From Sipunculus nudus (lineage: Eukaryota > Annelida > Sipuncula > Golfingiida > Sipunculidae): 64,000 nucleotides of DNA. Below the pieces are notes generated by a model. The model searched no databases, was not told the DNA's origin, and worked only from the letters and a program-made list of their open reading frames with translations. The position numbers and the translations under genes were made by a program. Shown here piece by piece: positions 26,711-37,775 of this stretch. The stretch is taken from positions 9,278,741-9,342,740 of the forward strand of contig CM049318.1 in the NCBI GenBank assembly GCA_026874595.1. Direction: 5' to 3'. How positions within the stretch are numbered: position 1 is the stretch's first letter; each line of letters starts with the position of its first letter.

Positions 26711-27677
26711 AAGTCCACATTATATTAGTGAGATGTTCTGTTATTGTCAAATAACGTTATTTATCAAATACCAACTGTACTGGTTAAATCTATTTGATTT
26801 TTTATTTAAATGCTTTATTCATTGGAATATGAATTATGTAATTTCAGAGAAAAAAATGAATAAAAAACTAATTATTCATATTTTATAAATCATTTTATGT
26901 TATTTTCTTTAATTAAAAATTAAATATCAAAATGTTCAATCACCTTAGCCCTTTTAACCTTGCTTTCATACTACTATCTTCGCCGCAAGCAGTACCCGAC
27001 GTAGTGTGTAGCAGCATCGGGTATATTGAACTTTAATTATTGACTGTTAAGAACCAATATCATTGGTAAAATTTGTAAAATTATAATTATGAAGAACAGT
27101 ACAATGAAAGAGCGTTTCTCTAACTAATAAATGCTTTCAGGGCATGACCTTAATTTTTTGTCTATAGTTGAAATAAACTATGATGTCGGTAATATCTCAC
27201 GAACGTATTATTACATTCAACGATTACAGCTGGTTCACACTGGTCTCCATAACCAATACAGGATTTAAAAAGGTCATAAACTTGGAGTGCGCGGTATCTG
27301 TCAGTCTAAAAGGATCTTGCTTCGTACTTTACATGACGACAGGACAAAAACCTCCGTTTTGAATCAATTCGACCTAATCGGACGAACAAACCACTGTTTG
27401 TTATTTTGGTTCACTACTACATCTTTACTGTGTATGCATAGGCCCCGGCAAAATCTGAGGTAATCAACAACAACCTCAGTTCTTTCATTCAGGTCATTGT
27501 TCAAAACACAGACCAATGTGTACATGCGTAGCAGCCTATTAGCGATTGTAGAGCGCTTTTGTCCACTGTATAGTCGACTTTACAACATGCTTGATACGCT
27601 TCATTATAATTTTGTCTACACCTAAAAACTACGTTATGATCAGAGACTGCACGTATGGAAAGTTGTAATGCGGAAAG

Positions 27678-28080
27678 TTAATTTACCTCCTCTGGCGGTA
27701 TATAAAAAACCGTTAAAATCGGCTCACCGAATTCCGTAGGCAGGTAGAAGGGTCGGCACTTTAGTGTCAACAAATCCAGCCTGGAAGAACCCGACCCAGA
27801 TATTACTTTTGTGTCCGCACACCATTTTTCGTTAATCAAAAAGCATACCCCACCAACTTTATTTACAATATGAAACTGTCGACCTTGACGGAAAATGATA
27901 AAGCCTTGAGGTGTCATAGAGACGGTCTTGTCCTGCCATGATTCTACTTTGAAATAAGCGCGAGCCACACTCACCATAATCTCTCCTCGTTGATATATGG
28001 TTGATAAATGTTCATCAAATTTATTACGCAGGGATCTGGCATGGGCTAACATAATGCTTTGGAGGGTATTAATTGGTGAT
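27678..28080 (-). mobile_element. CR1/Rex1-like LINE endonuclease fragment
   Basis: The open frame 27678-28052 (124 codons) reads MLAHARSLRNKFDEH, then GGVCFLINEKWCADT, RPFYLPTEFGEP and VFYIPP. These are characteristic N-terminal APE-endonuclease motifs of CR1/Rex1/Babar-type LINEs (NARSLRNKxDEL, GGGxCxYxNxxWC, KPFYxPREF, VYIPP). The frame continues a few codons upstream of the ATG. The 3' part of the endonuclease and the RT are missing, and the middle is shortened compared with the family, so this is a dead fragment. Confidence 0.8.
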
Positions 28081-28137
28081 GGATTTGATTTAAGAAGAAT
28101 TTGAATTCAACAAGCAAGCGTGACCATGTGTTCATTG

Positions 28138-28140
<3 letters not shown>

Positions 28141-28195
<55 letters not shown>
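28141..28195. repeat. compound (TC)n(TA)n microsatellite
   Basis: A TC run at 28141-28178 is followed by a TA run to about 28195. Confidence 0.95.
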
Positions 28196-28660
28196 CATTT
28201 ATACAATCAATATAACATAAACCGGATGTACACATTGTCCAGCTGTATTGCCTTTTTATCAGCGAAAAGTCTGATTTGTGAAATGTATGAGAATTTAATG
28301 ACCTGCAGGTGTTGTATGTAGAATAAACATGTGTCAGTGATAAGATATTTTGCTTCAGCAATGTGTTTATATGAAAAAAAATGGGCTTAAATAAAGAATA
28401 AATCATGATAACGACAATGGCATTATTAATCAAACCCACAAGGCTCAATATAAATCTACTACAACTCATAGGAACTTCAGTGTGTCAAGTTTTCAATTAA
28501 ACACTATAAGCCGACATACACATACGCTTTTCTTCTATTTGAGTATGAGTACTATAAGAATCTCATTTTTATTGTATATAACTGTATGATTTCCAGTAAA
28601 ATAGGTGAAATGTTCTCGTTTGCTTTTCCGCCTCATATAATCAATAACAAACAGACATAC

Positions 28661-28663
<3 letters not shown>

Positions 28664-28711
<48 letters not shown>
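28664..28711. repeat. (TA)n array directly abutting the left LTR
   Basis: A pure TA run ends exactly where the retrotransposon LTR begins. An equivalent run starts immediately after the right LTR at 37633, so the element sits inside what was one TA array. Confidence 0.93.
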
Positions 28712-28715
<4 letters not shown>

Positions 28716-29367
28716 ACCGTCTCCCTCTCATACCAGAGAGCAGCTCAACAATAACGACTCAGTACTGGGAGGAATAGTAGTTTATTTAGTTGTGGATGGT
28801 GGTTCAGTAGGAACAATAGTTTGTTCGTTCGTGGATTCTACAATTATAGTACAAATAATAATTATGCGGTACCAACATGTCTATGAGACATATACACATT
28901 AAGACGAGATATAGAGAACATACAGTCCTGGTGATAATAATAAGAATAACGTAATGGTTCTCTTTGAAGGTCGTAAGATATACCTGTAGGAACAATGGAA
29001 CACTGGAGAGAACGGAATGACTTGTTCATTACTGATATCTGACTGTTAAGTGTGAATACCTATTTACAGTAGCTATATGATATAATAATAATAAAATAAT
29101 ATGTGCTAAACCTATAACTTACCCTGTGCTAGGAATCCTGTTAACCATAACTGTTCTGTACAAACGTGTGTGCACAGCTCGAAGTGTTACATGTGCACCA
29201 GGCCAAGAGCTAATCAGGAATGACCACTTCCGGGCAGGTAATTAGTGACCTGTTATAGAACGCACGATAGGTGGCAGCACAGAGTAACTTAGTATAATAC
29301 AATAAAACAGTTCGAGCTACCTCAAAGTTATATAAATTGTGAAGATGTATGAAATTAAACCGTAACA
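28712..29367 (-). repeat. 3' LTR (left LTR in window orientation)
   Basis: It starts TGTAAC and ends GTAACA. It is paired with 36977-37632 at a constant offset of 8265. The terminal inverted repeat has one mismatch here and none in the other LTR. Confidence 0.95.
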
Positions 29368-29384
29368 TACTCCCCCACTTAAAA
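29368..29384 (-). promoter_or_regulatory. polypurine tract of the retrotransposon
   Basis: Read on the minus strand, a purine-rich AAGTGGGGGAGTA lies directly against the LTR. This is the expected plus-strand primer site of an LTR retroelement. Confidence 0.8.
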
Positions 29385-29703
29385 GAATTCCGTCCCGGAA
29401 ACAAATATACAAACATACATAGTATTCTGCATACTATTCAATATGGTATGCAAACATGGTGTTTACATCAGTATCAGTTGGGACATCAGTCCGTATCTGT
29501 AACGACAGGAATTCCTTCTATAGAGATATACCTTATGCTCGAACAACGTTATGACAACATGAACAACATGCACGTATGACCATCATACTATATGCTAGGT
29601 CAACATTATGACAGCAAGAACCATATCATATCATAAATGACTAGCACAAATAACATCGAAGTGATCACTTATCCTATACAATATTGATAATATACCACAA
29701 ACA

Positions 29704-30399
29704 CTAGCTGCTGCGAACCAATTCAATAATGGCCGCAGTCAAGGTTGGTATTTCGGACGGAAAACTCTCTTTGGCTTGCATTAGTAAGTGTATTTTGTCT
29801 GTAAGGTTAGTGGTGCTAATATGTGATAAACTGTAGTTTTCAGGTTTGTATCTCTCAGGTGGCTTGCGATTCCTGGAAGACTTGCGAGGGGCCGGACATG
29901 GACGCTCAGGTTGACAGGTCGTAGTCCTAGCTCGAGGAATCGGTGGGTCACGTGTCATGCCTTCAGTTTGGGTGATGGGGTCGGACTGTTCTTCATCAAT
30001 TTCTTCAGTCTCACTTGTTATTTCAGGTTCATGATGTTGATCTTCAGCCCAATCACTCAATTGGTCACTTTCAGGGAAGTTTTCGATCACATTATGAATA
30101 GCTACATCTCCATCTCTCATCGAACCAGTTCCTGCAGTATCAGGTCTGTTTTCGTCAATTTCAGTGTCATTATTCTGAGTGTCAACGTTGTGTGGTACAA
30201 ATTCCGATGCTGACGGGTTTAGCTCTGTTTCTGTCAACATGAAATCGTCCTCGGATTCATCCTCGTAATCTGATTCACCAGAATCAGAATCTCTTCTAGA
30301 GACGGTCCTTTTCCGGTGTTTCTTGGAGTCTGACTGATCACAAACATGTAACAGTGGTATTGTCGCCAGTGAAAGCAGCATGTTTCTGTGCAAGGTCCT
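29704..30399 (-). pseudogene. retrotransposon Pol C-terminal tail (after a premature stop)
   Basis: This 229-residue open piece follows the integrase in the same frame, after a TAG at 30400-30402. It is acidic in its first half (runs of Asp, Glu and Ser) and ends with a basic RKSSRNRKPPERY motif of the type found at the C terminus of gypsy Pol proteins. It has no enzyme motif. The start used by an ORF finder (TTG) is not a real start, because the piece belongs to Pol. Confidence 0.75.
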
Positions 30400-30402
30400 C
30401 TA

Positions 30403-31335
30403 TTGGCCTTTTCCATCTTCTTTTCTAACAACGTAAACTGGGATCTCATCATTCGGCTGTTCCTCCACGATGTAAACCTCTTTCTCCCAGTGGTCCGCCA
30501 GTTTGTGCTTCCCTTTGAACGCGACATTCTTTACCAAAACCCGATCTCCTGGGTGTAATAGCGTTTCTCTGACATTCAAATCATATCGCTCTTTCGATCT
30601 TTTGGCAGCTTTCTCGGATTCTATACGGGCAATGTCATATGCATACAGCATCCTTTTCTGGAAATCACGTACAAACTCAGATGGGCATCGTTCTTTTTCT
30701 TCTTCCGGATGTATCCCTAGCGCCACATCCACAGGTAGTCTTGGGTGTCTGCCAAACATCAGGTAGAACGGCGAAAAACCGGTACTTTCATGCTTTGTAG
30801 CATTATAGGCGTGGACCAAACTTGGAACGTAGGATTTCCAATCGGCCTTTTGGTCTTCCGAAAGTGTACCAAGCATCTGCAGCAGAGTTCTATTAAAGTG
30901 CTCGCATATCCCATTTCCTTGGGGGTGATAAGGAGTGGTACGACTCTTCCTTATCCCAGTAATCTTGAAGAGGTTCCTAATGAGTGCGGATTCGAAATTC
31001 CGACCCTGGTCACTGTGAATTCTAGTTGGGAAGCCGTAATGCACCAAAAGATGATCAAAGAGGGCACGAGCAGTTGTTTTAGCAGTTTGGTTCTTTGTTG
31101 GAATGGCGATGGCATATCTTGTAAAATGGTCCGTGATAACTAAAATGTTGGAAATTCCGCCTTTTGACTCTTCCAAGGACAAATAATCTATACAGATGAG
31201 TTCCATGGGATAAGTTGATGTCGTGTTCACCATGGATGCACATAACTTGGTGGTAGGAGTCTTTCGTCGTACGCATCGGTCACAACCTTGTATTCTCATC
31301 TTAACATCCCTTGCCATCCTTGGCCAGTAGCACAA
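30403..31335 (-). pseudogene. retrotransposon integrase region of Pol
   Basis: The piece opens inside the N-terminal zinc-binding HHCC domain (the C-x2-C is at residues 18-21) and carries the DDE core with D50, D109 and E145 (a D-35-E spacing). A C-terminal region has the GDRVLVKN and KHKLADHWE motifs. The E-containing motif reads NGICEHFNRT, where a Val-Glu-Arg is usual, but the Glu is kept. Upstream the frame is shifted by one base relative to the RT/RNase H piece near 31320-31335. Downstream a TAG at 30400-30402 cuts off the tail. Confidence 0.9.
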
Positions 31336-32776
31336 GGTCGATCAGGCGCTCATAACCAAGGTGTCCACTATCATCATGGAGGCCTTTGATTGCTTCTTCC
31401 CGCAGACATCTAGGAAGTATCACCTGATATCTAGTTTGACCTGAAATGGTACAGCGACGGTAAAGAACATCATCTCTTAAACACAGTCGATCCCACTCTT
31501 GAAAAAGGATCCTACAGTCTGGATCTGCATTAGCTGGTCCGGCTATCCCCCGCTGAAAAGAACCAAGCACTGGACCAATGATGTCATCAGCTGCTTGGAA
31601 CCTAGCCCATTGGTCGTGGGTGATATTGGAGATCTCACCATCTGTCACTGGATCCGGGTTAGGTAAAGCAGGTGACTGGGACAAACAGACTGACTCCGCG
31701 AGAACTTCGGTTTGATGACTGTGGAATACCGCCTGCATGGATTGAGAAGTTATGTGGATCGATCTCGGTATCCGGGAAAGGGCATCAGCGTCGAGGTTTT
31801 TCTTTCCTGAGCGGTAGTGGATGGTGAAGTCGAAATTGGCGAGATCTGCTAGCCATCGGTGACCGGTTGCATCCAGCTTCGCGGTGGTCATTAAGTATGT
31901 GAGTGGATTGTTGTCCGTGAAAACTTCAAATGGTCTGCCGTAGAGGTAATCATAAAACTTTTCACAGACCGCCCACTTCAGTGCCAGGTATTCAAGCTTA
32001 TGAGCTGCATAATGACTTTCCGATTTATTCAAGCCACGGCTCGCGTAAGCAATCACTCGGTCGGTCCCATTTAGCTTCTGGTACAAGACTGCCCCTAAAC
32101 CATCTGCAGATGCATCAGTATGAAGAGTAAACGGCAGACTGTAATCCGCATACCCTAACACTGGTGGTTCTGACAGCAAGCGATTCAGTGTGTCAAAGGC
32201 GTCTTGAGCAGCGGAATTCCATTCTAGTAGGGTGGATTGAAACTTTCCTACCTCATCACGACCGATTCCCTTTAAGAGAGACGTCAGGGGTTTTGCAATA
32301 CTGCCATAACTTTTGATAAATCGACGGTAGTAACCATTGAAGCCTAGGTATTGTCGAAGCTCTTTGATCGTTCTGGGGACTGGCCACTTGGATAGTGCTT
32401 CTGTTTTGTCCGGGTCTGTATGGACACCCTCAGCAGATATGACGTGACCAAGGTACTTTACGCTCTCCCTGAAGAAGCTACACTTGGAGGGTTTGAGTTT
32501 CAGACCGTAATCCTGAAGGCGCTGGAATACCTTATCTAGACGGCTCATGTGTTCTTCAACCGTAGAAGAAAATACTAGTATGTCATCTAGATAGACGCAG
32601 CACTCCTTTGAGTTAAGATCGCTTAGGCATTTCTCCATTAATCTCTGAAATGTCGCTGGTGCGCTGGTCAAACCGAATGGCATTCTGTTACATTCGTAGA
32701 AACCAAGACGATCGACAGAGAACGCGGTCTTTTCCTTATCCTCCTCTGCTATATCGATTTGCCAATACCCACTGCG
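31301..32776 (-). pseudogene. retrotransposon reverse transcriptase (C-terminal half) and RNase H
   Basis: In frame with the upstream RT piece but separated by a TAA at 32777-32779, within the STLD-x-RSGYWQI motif. Counting from MPFG at 32683, the catalytic YLDD box is at residues 31-34. It is followed by the RT thumb/connection with KYLGHVIS and the RNase H domain with HTDASADG, the HKLEYLAL Glu and TDNNPL. The piece ends in the first half of the integrase HHCC finger (HLGYERL) before a frameshift. All catalytic residues I can check are present. Confidence 0.92.
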
Positions 32777-33215
32777 TTAGTCCAGCGTGGAGAAGATCTT
32801 GGCCTTCGCTAGTATGTCTAAAGTCTCGTCGATCCGTGGTAAAGCATAAGCATCCCGCTTCGTTCGCGCATTCAGCTTCCTGTAGTCGATGCATAGCCTG
32901 AGACCTCCATCTTTCTTCCGAGCGCAAACTATGTTGGACGACCAGGGACTTTTAGACTCACGGATCACGCCTGCATCGAGCATACTATGCAAATGTTGCT
33001 GAACTTCTTCGAACATCGCAGGAGGAATACGCCTTGTTCGTTCTTTAAACGGCGTGTCATCAGTAAGGCGAATCCTGTGTACAACAGCATCAGTGTGACC
33101 AAGCTCCTCATCCCCGATTGAAAATACAGGTCTCCATCGAGAGAAAAACTCTTTTGCACGTTTCTTCTCATCATCTGACAAACATGATGCTGAAAGGTCA
33201 ATGTAAGGGTCGCCT
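32777..33215 (-). pseudogene. retrotransposon reverse transcriptase, N-terminal half
   Basis: The open piece 32777-33181 has the typical start of a gypsy RT: HRIRLTDDTPFKERTRRIPP, the GVIRESKSPWSSNIV motif, KKDGGLRLCIDYRKLN, and PRIDETLD. It is out of frame with the protease piece; a frameshift lies near 33200-33215. Confidence 0.9.
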
Positions 33216-34137
33216 GGATTTCATCTCTTACGTTATGAAGCTCAGCTATTATCGTCTTTGCAGGTATGGTTAGCTTTCTAGTTCCTACATTGTACAACGA
33301 AACGCCGACTCTGGTAGTAGATCCAGACAGCTTGATGTCTTTGACTTCAGGTATCAATATCAAACCACCAGGTATGGCCTGTTCTTGACTCGATTCAACC
33401 AACACAGTTGATGACAAACCCACGGCACGACAAAGTCCATTGATAGTTACGTGTTCATCCGGCTTTACGGTAACAGCTTTGGTTGTGGTCACAGTGACTG
33501 GTTCAGTGGTTGTTACACAACAGTTTCTCATACTAAGAGAACGGAAAGCTAAACGCCATGATCCTGACAGTGATGATCCGGACTGCAGAAATGTTTCTCC
33601 GAGATGCTGTTGACACCAGCCTCTGTAGCGTGTGATGATATTGGTACCAACACAAACTGGTACCTTGGTATTGTACGGTGTATCCGGTACCACAAGGACC
33701 AAAAATATGTCTTCAATCTCACTTCCGGTGACATGAAGTGGCAAGGACATCTTCAGAGCTACATAACCCAGGTACTGTAACATATGGCCACCTCCGACCT
33801 CCACAGAGAGTAGATCATGCAGCGGTTCCAACGTATGGGAAGGAAGGTATTCATCAAAATATGTCTTTGATATCGTCGTGATCATAGATCCGGTGTCGAT
33901 CAAACATCTGGTTTTCAGTCCCTCGACGTTAATATATCCCTCATTTGGCTCTCCCACTAAGGTCTCAAACACAGATTCGGAATTGGAGCTAGACACAATG
34001 TCCTCTGCTTGCTCCGCAGCAGGGACTGGCTTCAGTTTAAAGTTTCCTTCTGTTTCTTCTTGATCTCCTGTACCTCTTCTTCCGACAGGCGTTTTGAGGA
34101 CTTGCAGGTGTTGGCATAGTGTCCCTTCTTTCCACAT
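33200..34137 (-). pseudogene. retrotransposon protease region and linker of Pol
   Basis: The frame overlaps the end of gag in a different frame, consistent with programmed frameshifting or a gag-pol frame change. An aspartic-protease active site LIDTGSMIT is at residues 79-87 of the open piece that starts at 34137, followed by hydrophobic strands and a flap-like region. About 150 further residues form the protease-RT linker. The remainder of the open frame below about 33200 is out-of-frame RT sequence and not real protein. Confidence 0.85.
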
Positions 34138-35519
34138 CTATAGCATATGACAATTCTGCTTGTGCTTGTCGAGAATTGTTTCCTTTGCCTCCCACTGCCT
34201 TGGGACTCCAATCGTTCTATCCTTTTACAGAGTAGATCAAGCTTCTCGAGGATCATCCGGTTGTCTGTTTCTGTTTGAGTCTTTTGAGTAACGCCAGTAG
34301 CTCCGGTCAACATCTGGGACTGTACTTTCGTCCGGCTGGTCTTTCGTCTTGTTTCATCAAGGGCAAGCTCCTGATCGATAGCTCGGACTGCGACACAAAG
34401 TTCACTGTAATCTGCTATGAGGTCATATTTATGTCGTGTAGCATTCTTCAGCTTCTCGCTGAAGAGATTTCTCCAGAACTGGGAGCGCAACATATCGTTC
34501 TTGGCCGATGCTGGGACCTTTCCTTTCTCAACTGCACTGGTTAGTAGTTGTTCAAGGCGGCAACCCCAAGATGATACAGTCTCATCAGATTTCTGACAGG
34601 CGGCATAAAAACGCTGCATCAAGGATTCACCCGAGAGAACATCTCCGAATAACCCGTCCAGTTTCTGTATGACGGACTCTGGTTCTGAGTTTTCCGGCAT
34701 CCATGTCAACACATCTGCAGCTGTTCCCCTCAATGACCGTCTAATGCTTTGGAGAGCCACTGAAGTCGAGTACCCGTCATGAATCAGGCTCCTTACTTCA
34801 AACTTCCAACGGTGCAGACTAACATCTCACTTTGTGTTGTCATCTCCGGAGAACGTCGATAGTCTAGGGATCTGCATCCATGGAGACTTCAAAGTCGAAG
34901 CATCATCTGCTGGGACGGATGGAATCACTGGTGGTAATGGAACATGCGAGTCCCTCCGATCGGTAATTGACGGTAGATTTACATAAGGTTTTTCAACGAC
35001 ATCAGTTTTGATAACTGAAGGCTCAGGTTTAATATTGACAGGTGTAACTTGTGATGGAGATACCCTATCAAATACCCGTTTATACATATCAGGGCTAAGC
35101 CTAGCCAGCATCTCAACAAGCTGGTCTATGACTGCCTCATAAGAGTCAGGTGCTTCCGAGCTACATTCGGAAGTATTCATTGGTTCTAATTTACCAGCCA
35201 TTATAGGCTTGTATGGTGCTGAACCTGTGCTCTCTGAAAGCAAATGTGTGATTTCAACTAACTGATTTTCGACAACCACTGAAACTTCAAGTGGCGAACC
35301 CCTAAATGTTCGACCAGTCAGATCACGTACTTCTCTATTAGCATCTTGACATGCAACAAATAAAACATAGCCTTCAATTGTTCTTTGAACAGGGGACAAT
35401 TTAGGTTTCAACAGTGTGTGCTCAATCTCCCCAACTTGGAAAAAGTACTCTGACACCTGAGCACACGTCGTGTGTTCAGCTATACCCTGTATGTACACGG
35501 TTCGGTCCTGATAAGACAT
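34032..35519 (-). pseudogene. retrotransposon Gag: RRM-like domain, PNMA-type capsid, zinc knuckle
   Basis: The best start is the ATG at 35519 (MSYQDRTVYIQG). Residues about 6-80 look like an RRM: RNP2-like VYIQGI, RNP1-like EGYVLF, and a terminal LTGRTFRGSPLEV strand. A linker of about 130 residues rich in Pro, Ser and Asp follows. A capsid domain starts at PRLSTFSGD, with RRSLRGTAADVL and FGDVLSGESLMQRFY as in PNMA/gypsy capsids, and a CCHC knuckle C-x2-C-x4-H-x4-C lies near the C terminus. An in-frame TGA at 34827-34829 splits it at the capsid start. The next residues resume the domain without a frame change, so this is a nonsense mutation or, less likely, a readthrough site. Confidence 0.88.
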
Positions 35520-35612
35520 TATAACAGTTTGCACAAACAACTGGCTTACCTTCAATAATATGTTGACTGATTGTGCCAATGGAAATATATTACACAGTAA
35601 ATAAAGGATCAC

Positions 35613-36956
35613 TTCGCTTGACGTCGATCTTATTCAATGAACAAGAGCGACCACCAAGCCTATGACATCAAGAGAAAACTTCTCCTGTTGTCTAACAAAT
35701 GTTATGACAAAGTCCATACATCGGATTAAATCTGGACATTGACAACTTAAGGTTCAATTGTTTCTTAGTTGAAGTTACTTAATCCTGTTGGTCGGTACAA
35801 CACCTTCGAAATATACATGAATGATGGATAGAAAGTCTTGAAAAGATCTTGATAAATTTCATGTAACAAGGCAAGTATGTTGGCCTATCAAACTACAAAA
35901 GTAGTTAAGTTTGAAATACTTAGTTATACAGAAAGTAATACTTGGGATATTTTCTCAGTCAATTCAGAAGTACGTATGTACTGTCTGAAATTCAAAGATA
36001 TTAGCAAAATATATCCCCAAGCAACCAACACTAATAAAACACTAATAAAGCAAAGTGTGTAACAGTCCATTGGAATAACAAAATGAAAAGTGCTCACCCA
36101 CATGTTATGTTGATTCTTTCTGGTGATGATAAACAAGTCCAAAATAAATCCAGTAATGGATTAAAACGAGTGTTCGGTAACGTGTACCATGTGAGATAAT
36201 CCATGTGAGAATTCCTTAAGTCCAAACAATGAGGATCAAATACACAAATACACAATAACGATCCAAAAGTCAAATGAAGAATGTCCACAATGCGAGATAA
36301 TCCAGGTAAATGTGTCCTGAGATTCAGTTCAACATAGTTCAAAGTACATGAACACAACGTAAAATATCCAAGGAGGTTTGGTGATCGAATGTTTATCACA
36401 TCATATCAATGGCAGAACACACGAACACGCATTCACAATCTCTCTGTAAATCACAGTCCAAATGTGTCGTGATACAACCAGTAGAGGGCGTGCTCGACAT
36501 CTTTCCTGGTGGGGGTTTTGAACGGACGAACGTCCTTCGTAGTGTCTGGTTACCACCGAGAGAGTGCGCTCCTAGCGTCGTTCCAAAATTGCGGATGTCA
36601 AGTTTACACCAGCAAGGGAAATCCGAGGAAAATAAGTTTCTTGCGCTCAGTAAAGGCAGTTTTACGGAACAGAATTACCTTTTCTCTCTCGTAAAATGCT
36701 CATTTGTGCCTCGGGGGTATGGCTTTTTCGCTATTCACGATAGAACAATCCGTGTGTGCCCATGCAGAGCGCCGGCAGCGGAGTCCTTTCAAAAGCCAGG
36801 CGAACACAACAGGTCCATTCAAATGGCAATATCTCCCCGAGTTTTGGCGCCAAGAACGTTCACTGAGCGGTGAAGTGAAATTCCTCGTGATGGCGACAAA
36901 ACAGAAAAACCGTTCCACTCATGAGGAGATTCTCCCTCCAAGGCTTCTAGTACCGA
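35613..36956 (-). other. retrotransposon leader between PBS and gag
   Basis: About 1.4 kb without a convincing sense frame. A plus-strand (antisense) open frame of 154 codons at 36409-36873 overlaps sense frames of similar size and has no recognisable domain. The stretch at 36480-36970 is clearly richer in GC than the neighbouring chromosome. It probably holds the packaging and dimerisation signals, which I cannot delimit. Confidence 0.55.
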
Positions 36957-36974
36957 GTCCCTTATCGGGCGCCA
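36957..36974 (-). promoter_or_regulatory. primer binding site, tRNA-Lys type
   Basis: On the minus strand, two bases after the 5' LTR, the sequence reads TGGCGCCCGATAAGGGAC. This closely resembles the PBS used by elements primed with tRNA-Lys (two differences from the form I know). TGG pairs with the tRNA CCA end. Confidence 0.8.
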
Positions 36975-36976
36975 TG

Positions 36977-37628
36977 TGTTACCGTCTCCCTCTCATACCA
37001 GAGAGCAGCTCAACAATAACGACCCAGTACTGGGAGGAATAGTCGTTTATTTAGTTGTGGATGGTGGTTCAGTAGGAACAATAGTTTGTTCGTTCGTGGA
37101 TTCTACAATTATAGTACAAATAATAATTATGCGGTACCAACATGTCTATGAGACATATACACATTAAGACGGGATATAGAGAACATACAGTCCTGGTGAT
37201 AATAATAAGAATAACGTAATGGTTCTCTTTGAAGTTCGTAAGATATACCTTTAGGAACAATGGAACACTGGAGAGAACGGAATGACTTGTTCATTACTGA
37301 TATCTGACTGTTAAGTATGAATACCTATTTACAGTAGCTATATGAAATAATAATAATAAAATAATATGTGCTAAACTTATAACTTACCCTGTGCTAGGAA
37401 TCCTGTTAACCATAACTGTTCTGTACAAACGTGTGTGCACAGCTCGAAGTGTTACATGTGCACCAGGCCAAGAGCTAATCAGGAATGACCACTTCCGGGC
37501 AGGTAATTAGTGACCTGTTATAGAACGCACGATAGGTGGCAGCACAGAGTAACTTAGTATAATACAATAAAACAGTTCGAGCTACCTCAAAGTTATATGA
37601 ATTGTGAAGATGTATGAAATTAAACCGT

Positions 37629-37632
<4 letters not shown>
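36977..37632 (-). repeat. 5' LTR (right LTR in window orientation)
   Basis: It starts TGTTAC and ends GTAACA, a perfect 6-bp terminal inverted repeat. As the 5' LTR of a minus-strand element it should contain the promoter; I could not pick out a convincing TATA box or transcription start. Confidence 0.95.

Positions 37633-37700
<68 letters not shown>
37633..37700. repeat. (TA)n array directly abutting the right LTR
   Basis: A pure TA run continues the array interrupted by the retrotransposon. The two flanks differ in length, as expected for independently evolving microsatellites. Confidence 0.95.
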
Positions 37701-37703
<3 letters not shown>

Positions 37704-37775
37704 AAAGAGTATACACAGAAAAGTCGGTCCCATGCCATTGGGAATGAACCGACTTTTCTGTGCATACCCTTTCCA
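37701..37775. other. near-perfect 28-bp inverted repeat (hairpin)
   Basis: Arm 1 (37701-37728) and arm 2 (37748-37775) pair at 26 of 28 positions with a 19-base loop, which itself has a TCCCA/TGGGA mini-stem. The TA repeat borders arm 1, and a TATAT lies after arm 2. The size suits either a tiny MITE-like palindrome or a pre-microRNA-like hairpin. The sequence alone does not decide. Confidence 0.8.

Larger units (their letters stand above)
22391..27677. other. gene-poor sequence, right member of the segmental duplication
   Basis: Most of it is the diverged partner of 1.8-6.4 kb. About 26720-27670 shows no counterpart and no gene I can support. Confidence 0.55.
28712..37632 (-). mobile_element. 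Ty3/gypsy LTR retrotransposon with PNMA-like Gag, complete but disabled
   Basis: Two 656-bp direct repeats with TG...CA ends flank an internal region. On the minus strand it carries, in order, PBS, long leader, gag, protease, RT, RNase H, integrase, a C-terminal tail and PPT. Domain order (integrase after RNase H) defines Ty3/gypsy. The LTRs differ at about 10 of 656 positions by eye and have no indel, which suggests a fairly recent insertion. Despite this, gag and pol carry three in-frame stops and at least two frameshifts apart from the gag/pol junction, so the copy cannot be autonomous. Both flanks are (TA)n, so a target duplication (TATA is compatible) cannot be proved. Confidence 0.95.

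Noticed and set aside
29911-31143. Plus-strand open frames (100 and 132 codons)
   Set aside because: They are antisense shadows of the retrotransposon integrase and tail coding strand.
36409-36873. 154-codon plus-strand frame as a host gene
   Set aside because: It lies wholly in the retrotransposon leader, has no recognisable domain and overlaps sense-strand frames of similar quality. Listed only as a weak finding.
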